Below, piece by piece: positions 7,659-14,921 of a stretch of DNA of 16,890 bases; within the stretch, counting starts at the first letter, position 1, and every line of letters starts with the position of its first letter. A program made the position numbers and the translations under genes. Below the pieces are notes generated by a model. It worked only from the letters and a program-made list of their open reading frames with translations, was not told the DNA's origin and searched no databases. The stretch is taken from contig JBBSDW010000068.1 of NCBI GenBank assembly GCA_038240295.1, forward strand, positions 1 through 16,890, in the 5' to 3' direction. This stretch comes from JABDDM01 sp038240295 (GTDB taxonomy: Bacteria > Bacteroidota > Ignavibacteria > Palsa-1295).

Positions 7659-7687
7659 TTGGAATAGACTTTGTTTTAACGTATATT
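7659..7687 (+). promoter_or_regulatory. Candidate promoter for the hemerythrin-like gene
   Basis: TTGGAA (7659-7664), a 17-nt spacer and TATATT (7682-7687) resemble a classical sigma-70 promoter on the plus strand. It lies in the 226-bp space between the divergent 98-aa gene and the hemerythrin gene and would give a leader of about 84 nt. In Bacteroidota the classical -35/-10 pattern is not the main promoter type, which lowers confidence. Confidence 0.3.
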
Positions 7688-7777
7688 CCCGCATCGCTAC
7701 CCGACCGGCCGCTTTGCGCTTCTTTATATAACGACGTCGCATCTCACAGCTTTCACCAAAATAGAAAAATCAAATCC

Positions 7778-8227
7778 ATGGACGCAATCACACTCCTCAA
7801 GAACGATCACGATAAGGTCAAGGCCATCTTCAAGGAATTCGAACCACTCACCGAACGCGCAGTAAAAACGCGAACCGAGCTTTTTGCCAGACTCTACGAA
7901 GAACTCGAAACGCACACGCACATCGAAGAAAAGATCTTCTATCCCGTATTGCGCAAGGAAGCCGAGACACATGACATCGTGCTTGAAGGCGTCGAGGAGC
8001 ATCACGTGATCAAAGTCTTGCTTCGCGAACTCAAGTCCGAAGATGTCGGCACAGAAAAATGGGGATCGAAGCTCCACGTACTCTCGGAGAACGTCGACCA
8101 TCACGTCGAAGAGGAAGAAGAAAAGATGTTCCCAAGCTGCCGCGAGGTCCTGGAAAAAGCAAAGATCGTCGATCTCGGCGACAAAATGGAAGCAGAAAAA
8201 AAGATCTACAAGGCGGCTAATTTTTAA
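7778..8227 (+). CDS. Hemerythrin-like HHE cation-binding protein
   Basis: Four-helix-bundle protein of 149 aa expected to bind a di-iron centre, with roles in oxygen, nitric oxide or iron handling in related proteins. Candidate ligands: H11 in LLKNDHDKV, H46/H48 and E51 in ETHTHIEEKIFYPVL, H75/H76 in GVEEHHVIKVLL, and H108/H109 with E112 in NVDHHVEEEEEKMFP. The strongly acidic run of five Glu follows the last His pair. The frame is open further upstream, but the residues before Met at 7778 have no family similarity, and the HHE domain begins about 10 residues after this start. It stands alone, divergent from the PIN-linked genes. Cytoplasmic, no signal peptide. Confidence 0.88.
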   Translation: MDAITLLKNDHDKVKAIFKEFEPLTERAVKTRTELFARLYEELETHTHIEEKIFYPVLRKEAETHDIVLEGVEEHHVIKVLLRELKSEDVGTEKWGSKLHVLSENVDHHVEEEEEKMFPSCREVLEKAKIVDLGDKMEAEKKIYKAANF

Positions 8228-8325
8228 CTCGCCAAAGTTAGGCGTAGAGTGAGAATGGCTTGCCTCACCTCGGCGCCGGTAAAAACAATCGCCGGAGAAA
8301 GAGAGCAAAAGCTTAAATCTTTCGC

Positions 8326-8356
8326 AAATAAAAACGGGCCGGTACAAGGCCGGCCC
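8326..8356 (-). terminator. Intrinsic terminator of the T9SS gene
   Basis: On the minus strand GGGCCGG (8356-8350) pairs with CCGGCCC (8342-8336) around a 7-nt loop, followed by GTTTTTATTT (8335-8326). It lies 24 bp past the stop of the secreted-protein gene at 8380. There is no T-run on the plus side, so it probably does not serve the hemerythrin gene. Confidence 0.75.
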
Positions 8357-8379
8357 CTCGCTCATACCTTAGGCTGTTC

Positions 8380-9615
8380 CTATTTGAGAAGCTCGATCCG
8401 AGTCGTCACAAGATCGTTACCACTGATCGCACGAATGAAGTAAGGCCCACTCGCAAGTTGCGAAGCGTTCAGCACAATGTGAAGTGATCCAGACTCTGGC
8501 AGCTCCGAATCATAAAGCGTCTGAACCGGTCTGCCTAAAATATCCATCAGTTCAAGCTTCGTGTGGAGCGACGGCGATCCGGTCACTTCAAGCCAGGTTG
8601 TTGGATTGAACGGATTTGGATGGGCCGTTACCGTGAGCTTCGTTTGTGAAAGTGCCACTGGCTTTTCCGTTCGCTTGAACGAAGGGAAGTTCGTATCGAG
8701 CTGCAGGTCGAACTATCTGTCCAATGCTCGAGCGAGTCCGTGGTTTGACCCAACGAAGGATACTTCCCAAGATCGTAAAGGAGTGTTTTCTTCCAGTTCG
8801 GAGCCCAATGCACTGTTTCTAATGAGTCTTTATTCGATCCGTTTACGGTATGATTCCGCCACGCCATCCGGATCCAGTCGTGATATTGAACACCGTGGGC
8901 CGAATCGTACTTAAATCGATTGTCCCAAAAGCGCTTCTCGGCTGAAATGATCGGATAATGGAATGAGAGATCGGCAGTCGGGAGTGGGAAAATATTATAT
9001 CCACCCCAGTACTGCTTACTCGGCACGCGATGACCAGCCACGTAACCAAAGGGCGTGTGGCTCCCTGTCGAAACGGGCCAGTATGCGTTGTGCGTATTGT
9101 AAACGCCCGTATCCATCATCTGGCTTTCCCAAACGACATAATCATCGGCATAATAATCCTGTCCAATCGCGGACATGTTGAAAGTGGCGATGGTTGTATA
9201 CGAGAAGCCAGGAACACCGTTGACGGGCGAGACTACAACGGTAACGGTTCGGGTCCCTAAATGAGGGGTTGAGCCGGTCTGATGCGTTCCGTTCATCGCA
9301 ATTGAGGGATGAACGCTCACGCAGCCGGGCAAGTATTTGTCCAGCCGTCGCGGTTTGATGTAGGCTGGATTAACTTGCAAACTAATCGAAGCAACGTTTG
9401 CATCGGTCAGGACCGTATCCCTCGCCTGAGCATAGTAGATATGTTGGTCCCGCTGCCATGCATACCGAATCGGCCAGAATGTTGAGTCGAGGGGCCAACT
9501 GTCCTTGAGGAGCAGGGGGTTGCGAGGATGCGGTCGTCGTATCCTTTATGCGTTGCTGCGCTGTCAAACTCGTGAATGAAAGCAAAATGCCAAGACAGAG
9601 TGCGAGATATTTCAT
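8380..9615 (-). pseudogene. T9SS-exported protein of unknown function, split by two single-base shifts
   Basis: Three consecutive frames form one gene of about 411 codons. The start MKYLALCLGILLSFTSLTAQ (ATG 9615) is a Sec signal peptide. At a run of five G (9515-9519, C on the coding strand) the reading moves +1 into a frame beginning NPLLLKDSWPLDSTFWPIRY. Removing one base joins them. Near 8711-8712 one missing base is needed to pass from DSLEHWTDS to FDLQLDTNFPSFKRTEKP. The last 90 residues are a type IX secretion sorting domain: AHPNPFNPTTWLEV, LELMDILGRPVQTLY, ASGPYFIRAISGN and a basic end. The central part of about 260 aa is rich in Trp, Tyr and His and is not recognised. The shifts cancel, so either two mutations or two read errors explain them. 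Confidence 0.7.
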
Positions 9616-9651
9616 AACAAAGGACGTTTGAAGGTGAAAACTCTTGTATTG

Positions 9652-9659
9652 CAAAATTA
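9652..9659 (-). promoter_or_regulatory. Bacteroidota-type -7 box TAATTTTG before the T9SS gene
   Basis: Read on the minus strand, TAATTTTG matches TAnnTTTG and lies about 37 nt before the ATG at 9615, so transcription would start roughly 30 nt upstream of the start codon. A TTG lies about 24 nt further up, slightly beyond the usual -33 spacing. The identical octamer occurs at 1404-1411. Confidence 0.45.
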
Positions 9660-9703
9660 CAAACTTTCGGCGGCGTAAAGGTACAAGATTGTTGCTCACA
9701 CGT

Positions 9704-10627
9704 TCAGTGAGTCAGTTCAAACTTTCCTGTACCCTGGTAGCGGTTGGTCTTGATCGTGAACAGATATGTGCCAGAGGCGACGGTGCTTCCGTTGAATACT
9801 ACATGGTGCGGTCCGGATTGTTGGAGTTCACCACTCGCTAGCATCGCGATTTGTTTTCCCATCACATTATAGACGATAACCGTCACGTTTTGAAGTTGCG
9901 GCAAATTGTAAACGATCTCGATATTCGGCGTCTCGGGATCTTGAAAGCTAAGGACATTGAGTGCGTGAGAGGATGGAGGGGAAACCTGTACCCAGTCGAG
10001 CCCGCCGTTCATAGTCTTGAGAATAATTCCACCGGCGCCTACTGCGAGAGCGGTTGTATCGTCAATCATGCGTGCTGCATATAGCTTGTTGCTCACTCCA
10101 CTGAATTCTGGATGCCAAGTGTGACCTCGATCTGAAGTTGAAACAATTGTCCCCTTGGCCCCGACGGCAATTCCGTAAAAACCGTGGACAGAAACGGCTT
10201 CGAGGTCAACATCAGAGATGCCTGAGTTTACAGAATCCCAAGTCTTGCCACTATTCGAAGCGATGGCGATCATGCCATTGTATCCCACTGCTATTATTCT
10301 CAGACTATCGATCATGGCGACGGAGGTCAGGGTCACGGGAATGCCGGTATATTGCTGGACCCAACTAGCGCCTCCATCCATCGTCGTGAAACATCCAGCT
10401 CCCTTCCGGGTGATGTCTGGACCTGGTTGCACCATACCCACAACAACCCCACTCCTTGAACTTGAGAATGAGATCCCGCGAATGAGCGCCACATTCGGGT
10501 ATGAGGTTGTCCAAGTCTTCCCAGCATCGGTCGACCGACTGATCACAGACGAACCTGATATGAAGGCAGTATCACGAGTCACCGCTATTATTTGACCAAC
10601 GAGAGGATGCTGATTGTCGGATGAATC
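9704..10627 (-). pseudogene. BNR/Asp-box repeat protein with T9SS-like tail, 5' truncated
   Basis: The frame is open from a TAG at 10628-10630 down to 9704. It has no ATG or signal peptide at its head; the first usable start is GTG 10582. Counting from there, five Asp-box (YCF48/BNR-like) motifs form a partial beta-propeller: STDAGKTW (17-24), TMDGGASW (67-74), ASNSGKTW (108-115), STSDRGHTW (148-156) and TMNGGLDW (190-197). The last 90 residues resemble a type IX secretion sorting domain (IEIVYNLPQ, VIVYNVMGKQIAMLASGEL, GTYLFTIKTN). The usual PNPF motif at the domain start is replaced by DPETPN. Without an N-terminal signal peptide the protein could not reach the T9SS, so I read it as a remnant. 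It follows the DUF4188-like gene on the same strand. Confidence 0.65.
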
Positions 10628-10688
10628 CTACGACTTGTATATCGACGCGGGTTCTCTACAGCACCGAGCCGTCTGGCGTGATTGGGCG

Positions 10689-11172
10689 TCATCTGTCGGG
10701 CCCTTTCCTGCCCTGCTGCGGGGGCTTCCATATTTCCCTACTGCGGGAAAGACGCTCGACACATTTGTCCAGCCCTGTAGGCGGCATGTTGCTATAGATC
10801 GTTTCGTATTCGCCGTCTCGCACAAAATATGTCTCATGAAAGATACCGACATCGCCGCTTTTCGCGATGCGCTTGTTGAACTCGACCCAAGCCGGGAAAT
10901 GGGCCTTATCGCGATCACTCGAATATACCGAGAGATGTTCGAAGGTGCGCCAGTACTGCACCATAAAATGGGAATCCGCCCATGGAGCCGAGAAAACCTG
11001 ACTCCGGCTTGCCGTACGATTCTTTGAGCATTTTCGGCGTTGCCGTCGCAACCGGCAGCCACTTATTGATCTTGAGCGGGCTATTGATCCGCAATCCGAT
11101 GATAAAGACGACGAAGTCGCCTTCTATTATTGCGTGGACACGGTCCTTGATGATTTTGGCCATGGCAGGCAT
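10689..11172 (-). pseudogene. DUF4188-like (monooxygenase-like) gene with frameshift(s)
   Basis: Two overlapping frames together give a DUF4188-type protein of about 160 aa. The first begins at ATG 11172 (or Met4 at 11163) with VVFIIGLRINSPLKINKWLP, then TPKMLKESYGKPESGFL. The second continues APWADSHFMVQYWRTFEHLS, DRDKAHFPAWVEFNKRIAKS, GDVGIFHETYFVRDGEYETI and NMPPTGL. The switch lies near the T-run opposite 10993-10996; removing one base there joins both. A second shift is possible near 10740, where a third frame offers FPAVGKYGSPRSRAG ending at 10628, closer to how I recall the family's tail. Family members are small cytoplasmic dimeric alpha-beta-barrel proteins of unclear substrate. Confidence 0.6.
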
Positions 11173-11450
11173 TGGTGCGTGAAGCGTTGTTTTTCTGAAC
11201 GTGAATCAGCGCGAGGCAGTTTTATGCCAGCCTCAAAAGGTAACGAACTCGCGGCCCATGCGGGGTGCCAGAAGTTCTGTTTTCTGTAGCTGGTCGCAAC
11301 TCGAGACTGGGCGATATTTGCAGCTTGCGAAACTGTTGGTTGAGCTGTGTTTAAACCCGTCTTTAACGTATCGTGTGTATAGAGAGGCAAAACGGCAGCT
11401 GCGTGGGCGAGAGCCTTCACGTCTACAGTCGATTCACAACTATTAGCCCC
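11173..11450. other. Divergent intergenic region, no gene seen
   Basis: These 278 bp separate the DUF4188-like gene from the TonB receptor gene and should hold both promoters. Frames crossing it have no family similarity. The only suggestive element is TTGAGC (about 11339) with a weak TTTAAC 16 nt later, and I would not call it a promoter. No metal-box or Fur-like palindrome was recognised. Confidence 0.4.
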
Positions 11451-13490
11451 ATGTTGAATTTGAAGTTAAGTGTTTTGGTGACAGTATTCGTCGTTACTCT
11501 CGTAGCTCGAACATCAGCACAGGAGGTCACAAAAAAGGATTCGACAAAAACGGTATCGACTGGGACAGTGCTGATCGAAGGAGAGCGCCCCTATTCTGCG
11601 GCATCGGACAAGACATTTCGGCAAGCCGATTTCGCACTTCGACCAAGAAATTCCGCACAGGATCTTCTCCGTCTCGTACCCGGCCTCGTCCTTGCTCAAC
11701 ATGCGGGCGGCGGGAAAGCCGAACAGATCTTTCTTCGCGGCTTCGATGCCGATCATGGCACCGACGTGAATATCTCGATCGACGACGCGCCGGTCAACAT
11801 GATCTCACACGGTCACGGCCAGGGTTACGCGGATCTCCATTTTATTATTCCGGAGATCGTGCAGAGCATCGATGTTGCGAAGGGCCCATACTTTGCGCGC
11901 TACGGCGATCTTGCAACAGCTGGGGCTGTCGCCTTTCACACGCTTGATTCGCTTCCCGAAAATATCATAAAGGCCGAAGGCGGCTCGTTCGAAACCTATC
12001 GCGCGATGACCCTGCTGAAAGGTCCGAGCAGCAACGGCCTCAATTCCTATTTTGGCGCAGATGCATTTTCGGCGCGAGGATTCTTCGACAACCCTCAAAA
12101 TTTCAAACGCTTTATTCTGTATGGGAAGGCAAACGCACACATAGGCGATGAGGGAAGTTTCTCCGCAAGCCTTATGACCTTTAGCTCGGGCTGGGATGCG
12201 AATGGGCAGATCCCCCAGCGAGCGGTTAACGACGGACTGATCTCGCCGTTCGGATCACTCGACCCAACCGAAGGCGGGGCAACATCCCGCACCACAGGCA
12301 TCTTGACCTATACCACCGGCGGCGCGGACCCATTCATTCTCACGGGGTCGCTCACCGATTATCGTTTTCGACTCTATAGCGACTTCACGTTCTTTGCGCA
12401 GGATTCCGTGCACGGCGATGAACGGGAACAGGCAGACCAGCGAACGTTGCTGTCGGCTCGCGCGGAGAAAGTATCGACCTGGTCGATCGGCACAAACCTC
12501 ATGCGAACGACGATCGGCGCGAACTTTCGCTCGGATGATATTCAGGCGGGATTATACCACGATACCGCCCGTGTCAGGCTCGCTACAAAGATCGACGCAG
12601 TGATCGCGGAGCGGCAGATCGGACCTTATGCACAGCAGGAAATCTTTCTTCCCTTCGCACAAGTGATGATAGGAGCTCGTGCCGATTATGTGAACTTCGA
12701 CGTCGCGAACCGGCTAAGCTCGAGTGCGCAGCCGAATGGCATTAAGCAACAATTTTTGATCTCGCCTAAGGCGTCGGTCGCGATCCCGGTCGGTAACGAC
12801 GCGACGGTGTTTATCAACTCCGGATTTGGATTTCATACTAACGATGCTCGCGTGGTCGTGCAGACAGTTGCGGATAGTACAATTCCGCGAGCGTTCGGTG
12901 CAGAGGTCGGAGCAAGGTTCGGACATCCTGGGCAATTGTTTAGCGGGTCGTTCGCACTTTGGCAGTTGGATCTCGCGAGCGAGCTTGTTTATAATGGCGA
13001 CGAGGGCGACTACTCACCTGCGGGCCGGACACGCCGTCAAGGGATCGATCTCGAAGCGAGACTCCAGCCGGCGCCCTGGCTGATTCTTGGTGGCGATGCT
13101 ACGTTCTCGCATGGCCGCTTTGTCGATTCCGCGCAAGGAAATAATTTCATTCCACTCGCTCCAGAGTTAACGCTCACCGCAAATGCCGTTGTCAACGTCG
13201 ATCAGTTCGGGGCTGCGCTTCGTTTGCGTCACGTTGGCGACCGCCCTGCAAATCAGAACAACACAGTCGTGGCAGTGGGGTACTCCATTTTCGATCTTTC
13301 TGTGAACTATCGCGTTGTGCAATATGAGATCTATGCGAATGTCGAGAACCTGATGAACGTGTCGTGGCATGAGGCCCAGTTCGATACCGAAAGCCGCATC
13401 AAGGTCAACGGCGTACTCGAAGAACATTCCGTAGACGAACTGCACTTCACCGCCGGCACACCCCGAGCAATCCGCCTCGGTTTAGCTTAA
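11451..13490 (+). CDS. TonB-dependent outer-membrane receptor, apparently missing its last three residues
   Basis: 679-aa outer-membrane active transporter. A signal peptide covers residues 1-23 (MLNLKLSVLVTVFVVTLVAR then TSA). The plug domain lies at about 55-165 and includes DLLRLVPGLV, FLRGFDADHGTDVNISIDD, ISHGHGQGYADLHFIIPEIV and KGPYFARYGDLATAGAV; the rest is a 22-strand-type barrel. This plug type with GFDADHGTD and SHGHGQGYADLHF is a recognisable TonB receptor subgroup without a firm substrate. Metal ions or metal chelates are possible. No transporter gene is adjacent. An upstream ATG at 11373 would add a non-signal stretch, so 11451 is preferred. Odd: the frame ends LGLA-TAA, and the next two codons and stop read H-F-TGA, where a barrel would normally end in an aromatic such as YHF. 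Confidence 0.9.
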   Translation: MLNLKLSVLVTVFVVTLVARTSAQEVTKKDSTKTVSTGTVLIEGERPYSAASDKTFRQADFALRPRNSAQDLLRLVPGLVLAQHAGGGKAEQIFLRGFDADHGTDVNISIDDAPVNMISHGHGQGYADLHFIIPEIVQSIDVAKGPYFARYGDLATAGAVAFHTLDSLPENIIKAEGGSFETYRAMTLLKGPSSNGLNSYFGADAFSARGFFDNPQNFKRFILYGKANAHIGDEGSFSASLMTFSSGWDANGQIPQRAVNDGLISPFGSLDPTEGGATSRTTGILTYTTGGADPFILTGSLTDYRFRLYSDFTFFAQDSVHGDEREQADQRTLLSARAEKVSTWSIGTNLMRTTIGANFRSDDIQAGLYHDTARVRLATKIDAVIAERQIGPYAQQEIFLPFAQVMIGARADYVNFDVANRLSSSAQPNGIKQQFLISPKASVAIPVGNDATVFINSGFGFHTNDARVVVQTVADSTIPRAFGAEVGARFGHPGQLFSGSFALWQLDLASELVYNGDEGDYSPAGRTRRQGIDLEARLQPAPWLILGGDATFSHGRFVDSAQGNNFIPLAPELTLTANAVVNVDQFGAALRLRHVGDRPANQNNTVVAVGYSIFDLSVNYRVVQYEIYANVENLMNVSWHEAQFDTESRIKVNGVLEEHSVDELHFTAGTPRAIRLGLA

Positions 13491-13663
13491 CATTTTTGAA
13501 CCTGGCCTCAATGCTACGAATCTTTGTGACCGTCCGATAGTTTCACGTCGCAGACTAAATAAATTCCGGCCTGATTTGGCCTGTTTAAGGGTAGAAGACA
13601 CTCCACCCAGCGTGACTCAGATTCGGCTCAACCTAATCGGAAGTCAGCAAAATTTGACCAATT

Positions 13664-13750
13664 GGAGAGGTGGCAGAGTGGTCGAATGCGGCGGTCTCGA
13701 AAACCGTTATGCCCGCAAGGGCATCGAGAGTTCGAATCTCTCCTTCTCCG
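13664..13750 (+). tRNA. tRNA-Ser (anticodon CGA)
   Basis: 87-nt class II tRNA. Acceptor GGAGAGG (13664-13670) pairs with CTTCTCC (13743-13749) with one G-U pair, and the discriminator is G13750. The anticodon stem is GCGGT/ACCGT with loop CTCGAAA, giving anticodon CGA at 13698-13700, which reads UCG. The long variable arm ATGCCC-GCAA-GGGCAT (13709-13724) is typical of serine tRNA. The T arm is GAGAG-TTCGAAT-CTCTC (13726-13742). CCA is not encoded. Confidence 0.96.
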
Positions 13751-13756
13751 CGTTGA

Positions 13757-13788
13757 AGACAGCATCCGGCGATGGATGCTGTCTTTTT
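13757..13788 (+). terminator. Intrinsic terminator after tRNA-Ser
   Basis: AGACAGCATCC (13757-13767) and GGATGCTGTCT (13774-13784) form an 11-bp stem with a 6-nt loop, followed by TTTT. It starts 7 nt after the tRNA and its T-run overlaps the stop codon of the agmatinase gene on the other strand. Confidence 0.88.
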
Positions 13789-14911
13789 ATTTGCGGACGA
13801 GCGCGAAATTTAGGAGTCGATAGACGAGTTTTGCGACGAGATAGGTTGCGTGCTGCTGTGCAGGGTTTGGGCTTAACTCAACTACGTCAAAGCCAACGAT
13901 TCGCTTGCCGGCTTTATGCAGCCTGCGAAAGATCTCCATTGTCTCATCCCAAAAAAATCCGTCGGGCTCGGGCGTCCCCGTCGTCGGCATGATCGATGGA
14001 TCGAAATAATCGACGTCGAACGTGACATAGACATCATCGCTCGGCAGTGCTTCGACGACCGATTTCTGCCATTTCTTGCCGTGGTCTTTTCGGCGAATGG
14101 CGGTAGCATAGAATGTCTTGACACCCTTCTGTTTGGCAAAGCGCCATTCGTCGATCGACTGCGCGCGAATGCCAACTTGCACGACATGATCCATCTTGAA
14201 CCCCGCATCGGCAACGCGTGCCATGAAGCACGCATGACTGAACGGTGTGCCGCCATATTCCTGACGAAGATCGGAATGCGCATCGAAATGGAGCACCGAA
14301 AGGTCGGGATATTTTTTTGCATGCGCCATGATCGGCGCGGTCGAGATCGTGTGCTCGCCACCTAATGTAATTACGAATTTATTATTGCTCAATTCTTTTG
14401 CAACTGCATCCTGCAATTGCTTGAGCATCTCTTTGCCTGTACGCACGCCGAAATTTTGTGGTTCAAGTGTAGCGATGCCAAGTTCGAAACAAAGTTCGCG
14501 CTGAAATTCGTCGTCGAAGAATTCGACATAATGCGATGCGTCAAGAATCGCAGCGGGCGCTTTGCCAGTGCCGCCGCCATAGCTTACCGTCTTCTCATAA
14601 GGCGCAGAGATGATGACGACTTTGCTTTTTTCATAGTTGCTCGCTTCTTCGGGCAATCCCAGAAAATTTTTCTCGGGCTGCAGCACACGTTCTTTCTGGC
14701 TCGGCACGACGAAAATATTTCGAGACGTCACGATCTGCTTCGCATTCTTCGATAGCTTCTCTCCTTTTACACTCACCGCACCCTTGCTCTTCATTGCTCC
14801 GCCGTCGTTGATGTTTCCGGACTTCGACGATTGCTTCATCGTGATAGATTTATTCCAAGTTTGCGCACGCTTTGATGCAGTCGCTGGTGATTTCTTTTTC
14901 AGAGAAGGCAT
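13787..14911 (-). CDS. speB: Agmatinase (ureohydrolase) with basic N-terminal extension
   Basis: Hydrolyses agmatine to putrescine and urea in polyamine synthesis. All six Mn ligands are present: H177 in LGGEHT, D200/H202/D204 in HFDAHSDLR, and D289/D291 in FDVDYFDPS, followed by the agmatinase-type GTPEPDGF. YGGGTGKAPAAILDAS (about 111-126) is the usual N-terminal catalytic-domain motif. At 374 aa it is about 70 aa longer than typical agmatinases. The extra N-terminus is Lys/Ser-rich and low in complexity. If translation instead starts at Met25 or Met40 the tail is shorter. The gene begins 10 bp after nadB on the same strand, so the two are likely co-transcribed. It is a different subfamily from the ureohydrolase at 4144-5121. 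Confidence 0.88.
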   Translation of the reverse strand: MPSLKKKSPATASKRAQTWNKSITMKQSSKSGNINDGGAMKSKGAVSVKGEKLSKNAKQIVTSRNIFVVPSQKERVLQPEKNFLGLPEEASNYEKSKVVIISAPYEKTVSYGGGTGKAPAAILDASHYVEFFDDEFQRELCFELGIATLEPQNFGVRTGKEMLKQLQDAVAKELSNNKFVITLGGEHTISTAPIMAHAKKYPDLSVLHFDAHSDLRQEYGGTPFSHACFMARVADAGFKMDHVVQVGIRAQSIDEWRFAKQKGVKTFYATAIRRKDHGKKWQKSVVEALPSDDVYVTFDVDYFDPSIMPTTGTPEPDGFFWDETMEIFRRLHKAGKRIVGFDVVELSPNPAQQHATYLVAKLVYRLLNFALVRK

Positions 14912-14921
14912 GCGTTGAATG

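Noticed and set aside
7598..7777. N-terminal extension of the hemerythrin-like protein from an upstream ATG at 7598
   Set aside because: The extra 60 residues lack family similarity and overlap the candidate promoter; the domain begins right after the ATG at 7778.
7724..8365. A 213-aa open frame on the minus strand opposite the hemerythrin gene
   Set aside because: Phe/Leu/Val-rich shadow of a Glu/Lys-rich alpha-helical protein; the HHE motifs are clearly on the plus strand.
9660..9703. Possible terminator after the BNR gene (CTCAC/GTGAG hairpin on the minus strand)
   Set aside because: Only a 5-bp stem with a 7-nt loop and no T-run after it.
10614..11027. 137-aa open frame on the plus strand opposite the DUF4188-like gene
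   Set aside because: The opposite strand carries clear DUF4188 motifs in two frames; this frame shows none.
11127..11420. 97-aa open frame on the minus strand in the divergent intergenic region
   Set aside because: It overlaps the supported start of the DUF4188-like gene in another frame and has no recognisable motif.
13576..13992. Open frame of 138 aa crossing the tRNA-Ser gene
   Set aside because: It runs through the tRNA and its terminator and is antisense to the agmatinase 3' end.
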